Assembly (NCBI GenBank): GCA_021792815.1
Contig: JAJYTX010000164.1
Location: 1-6,582, forward strand
Length of the DNA stretch: 6,582 bases
Source: Pseudomonadota bacterium
GTDB lineage: Bacteria; Pseudomonadota; Gammaproteobacteria; Steroidobacterales; Steroidobacteraceae
Direction: 5' to 3'
The notes under the pieces were generated by a model that was not told where the DNA came from, ran no database searches, and worked only from the letters and a program-made list of their open reading frames with translations. Below, one piece after another: positions 5,027 through 6,582 of this stretch (its first letter is position 1; the number at the start of each line of letters is the position of its first letter). Made by a program: the position numbers and the translations under genes.

Positions 5027-5749
5027 ATGGGTGAACTCGTCAACCTCTCGGACCTCGAGCAGAAAGCCGCGCTGCTGCGCGAGCGGCTCGCCGCCGCCGT
5101 CCGCGAGCACGGCCGGGTGGTCTACTCGAACAGCCTCGGCGCCGAGGCCATGGTACTCACCGACGTCATCTGGACACACGTGCCCGCGATCGAGATGTTC
5201 AGCATCGACACCGGACGGCTCCACCAGGAAACCTACGATCTGCTCGAGCGCCTCGAGCGCCGCTACCAGCGCAAGCTGCGCATGGTGTATCCGGATGCAC
5301 AGCGGCTCGAGCGCCTCGCCGCCTGTCACGGCGTCAACGGTTTCTATCACGGCCTGGAGGCTCGCCTTGCGTGCTGCGAGGCCCGCAAGGTCGAGCCCTT
5401 CGCGCGCGCCATCGCCGGCTTCGACGCCTGGGTGACGGGCGTGCGCCGGGAGCAGTCGGCGACCCGCGCCCAGGCCGCGCCCGTCGAATGGGACCGGCAG
5501 CACGGGCTGTACAAGCTGAGCCCGCTGCTCGAGTGGTCCGAGGCCGAAGTGTGGCAGTACATCCGCACCCACAAGCTGCCGTACAATGTGCTGCACGACC
5601 GCCAGTTTCCGAGCATCGGCTGTGCACCGTGCACGCGCGCCATCCAGCCGGGTGAGAGCCGCCGTGCCGGCCGTTGGTGGTGGGAGCAACCCGAGTCTCG
5701 CGAATGCGGCCTACACCCCCGGGTGCGCCCCGCGGCGGCCCAAGCCTGA
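5027..5749 (+). CDS. cysH: assimilatory APS (or PAPS) reductase, [4Fe-4S] type
   Basis: The 240-residue enzyme reduces adenylyl-activated sulfate to sulfite in the cytoplasm, using thioredoxin or glutaredoxin as reductant. The nucleotide-binding loop is [11 protein letters not shown] at about 39-49. Cys116-Cys117 ([10 protein letters not shown]) and Cys199/Cys202 (GCAPC) form the CC...CxxC [4Fe-4S] signature that marks APS-reducing or dual-specificity members; E. coli-type PAPS reductases lack it. GVRREQS follows the first pair. The catalytic cysteine is Cys227 in RECGLH near the C-terminus. No C-terminal thioredoxin domain is fused, unlike plant enzymes. I chose the ATG at 5027 because the family fold begins shortly after it and a -10 box lies immediately upstream. 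In-frame ATGs at 4967 and 5006 would only add an unlikely extension. It is divergent from cysB and 17 nt ahead of cysG, probably in one transcript. Identity is secure; APS over PAPS preference is inferred from the cluster motif. Confidence 0.94.
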   Translation: MGELVNLSDLEQKAALLRERLAAAVREHGRVVYSNSLGAEAMVLTDVIWTHVPAIEMFSIDTGRLHQETYDLLERLERRYQRKLRMVYPDAQRLERLAACHGVNGFYHGLEARLACCEARKVEPFARAIAGFDAWVTGVRREQSATRAQAAPVEWDRQHGLYKLSPLLEWSEAEVWQYIRTHKLPYNVLHDRQFPSIGCAPCTRAIQPGESRRAGRWWWEQPESRECGLHPRVRPAAAQA

Positions 5750-5766
5750 ACGCCACCGCCGATGAC

Positions 5767-6582
5767 ATGGCGTATCTGCCGGTCTTTCTGCAGCTGCGGG
5801 CGGTGCCCGCGGTGGTGGTCGGCGGCGGAGCGGTCGCGCAGCGCAAGGTCGATCTGCTGCTGAGGTGCGGCGCCGAAGTCACCGTGATCGCCCCGCAGCT
5901 GAGCGAAGCGCTCACGCGCTCGGCCGCGGCGGGCCGGATCCGTCATCTGGCCGAACGGTTCCAACCGCACCACCTCGATGGCGCGCGGCTCGCCATCGGC
6001 GCCACCGAGCTGAAACGCGTCAACAGGGCGGTATCCGAGGCGGCCCGCTCACGCGCCATCGCGGTCAACATCGTCGATGACCCGGCGCTCTCGAGCTTCA
6101 TCTTCCCGGCGATCATCGATCGTTCTCCGCTCATCGTGGCCGTGGGCTCGGCCGGCAACGCGCCGGTGCTGAGCCGCTGGGTGCGTGCGCAGATCGAGGC
6201 GTTGCTGCCCGGCAGGCTCGGCACCCTGGCGAGATTCATCGGCGCGCGGCGCAAGGCCGTGCAGGATGCCCTGAGACCGCAGGCACGCCGACGTTTCTGG
6301 GAGCGCATCGTCGGCGGTCATGTGGGCCTGCGGCTGCTGCGCGGTGATGAGCCGGGGGCGCAGCGGGAATTCGAGCGCGAACTGCGCGCATCGCAGCGCA
6401 CGACCCCGGCCGGCCCCGGCAGGCGGGGGCTCGGGGAGGTCTACCTCATCGGCGCCGGGCCGGGCGACCCCGACCTGCTCACGCTGCGCGCGCTGCAGCT
6501 GCTGCAGCAGGCCGACGTCGTGCTGTATGACCGTCTGGTTCCGATCGCCGTCCTGGAGCGTTGCCGGCGCGACGCGCGGCGC
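5767..6582 (+). CDS. cysG: siroheme synthase CysG, N-terminal part (right edge cuts it)
   Basis: An open frame of 272 codons runs off the window with no stop. Residues 1 to about 215 are the precorrin-2 dehydrogenase/sirohydrochlorin ferrochelatase module. This has the NAD-binding [10 protein letters not shown] (19-28), NIVDDP with Asp104 at the position of the E. coli catalytic Asp, and [27 protein letters not shown]. Ser128 is at the site reported as phosphorylated in Salmonella CysG. The SAM-dependent uroporphyrinogen-III methyltransferase module begins at about 224 ([17 protein letters not shown]), continues with [10 protein letters not shown] and is truncated. The fusion makes siroheme from uroporphyrinogen III, the cofactor of the CysI encoded in this window. 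[11 protein letters not shown] aligns with the E. coli start MDHLPIFCQLR, supporting the ATG at 5767, 17 nt after cysH. An in-frame ATG at 5704 would overlap cysH by 46 nt. No Shine-Dalgarno is visible, so coupling to cysH translation is likely. Confidence 0.93.
   Translation, partial: MAYLPVFLQLRAVPAVVVGGGAVAQRKVDLLLRCGAEVTVIAPQLSEALTRSAAAGRIRHLAERFQPHHLDGARLAIGATELKRVNRAVSEAARSRAIAVNIVDDPALSSFIFPAIIDRSPLIVAVGSAGNAPVLSRWVRAQIEALLPGRLGTLARFIGARRKAVQDALRPQARRRFWERIVGGHVGLRLLRGDEPGAQREFERELRASQRTTPAGPGRRGLGEVYLIGAGPGDPDLLTLRALQLLQQADVVLYDRLVPIAVLERCRRDARR

Noticed and set aside
5221..5330. Repeated CTCGAGCG octamers in cysH, which also recur elsewhere in the window.
   Set aside because: They encode Leu-Glu-Arg with preferred codons CTC/GAG/CGC and are spread through several genes; codon bias explains them.
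4910..5689. A 259-codon minus-strand frame across cysH.
   Set aside because: Shadow of cysH, which has all its cluster and catalytic cysteines in the plus frame; the minus-strand translation has no family motif.
5704..5766. Upstream in-frame ATG for cysG at 5704.
   Set aside because: It would add a Pro/Gly-rich leader and overlap cysH by 46 nt, whereas the ATG at 5767 aligns with the known CysG N-terminus.

Overview
The window is a compact, GC-rich (roughly 70 %) bacterial chromosomal segment that is almost entirely coding. It carries most of an assimilatory sulfate-reduction locus. A CysB-type LysR regulator of about 323 residues, a CysI/DUF934 pair, a [4Fe-4S]-type CysH and a fused CysG siroheme synthase together point to a GC-rich gammaproteobacterium. 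This is inferred from gene content; no rRNA or other phylogenetic marker is present.

Layout, left to right. Positions 1-165 (minus) hold the N-terminus of a MaoC-like hydratase that runs off the left edge. A 169-bp divergent intergenic region follows, with a candidate promoter for each side. On the plus strand are a siroheme/[4Fe-4S] sulfite reductase (cysI, 335-2029) and, overlapping it by ATGA, a DUF934 gene (2026-2529). They meet the convergent malQ (4-alpha-glucanotransferase, 2554-3915, minus) at a 13-bp inverted repeat that contains both stop codons. malQ lies just downstream of cysB (3942-4913, minus), probably in one transcript. cysB is divergent from cysH (APS/PAPS reductase, 5027-5749, plus). 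cysG (siroheme synthase, from 5767) follows and is cut by the right edge.

How the genes fit together: CysH reduces activated sulfate to sulfite and CysI reduces sulfite to sulfide. CysG makes the siroheme that CysI needs, and CysB is the expected activator of the pathway, sensing sulfur status. DUF934 is a sulfite-reductase-associated family without an assigned biochemical role. MalQ (maltodextrin/glycogen metabolism) and the MaoC-like hydratase (acyl-CoA chemistry) are not obviously related to sulfur.

I found no mobile element, CRISPR array, tRNA, rRNA or gene remnant. The most interesting signals are regulatory and structural. cysI, cysB and cysH all have -10-like boxes 8-10 nt from the ATG, which predicts leaderless mRNAs. 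cysI and cysH share a CATAAC...CTATAGTC arrangement with nearly equal spacing. CysI carries the Tyr/Cys pair known to be cross-linked in mycobacterial NirA. The stop-codon palindrome is also unusual. No wholly new multi-gene system is evident; the least understood component is the DUF934 protein.
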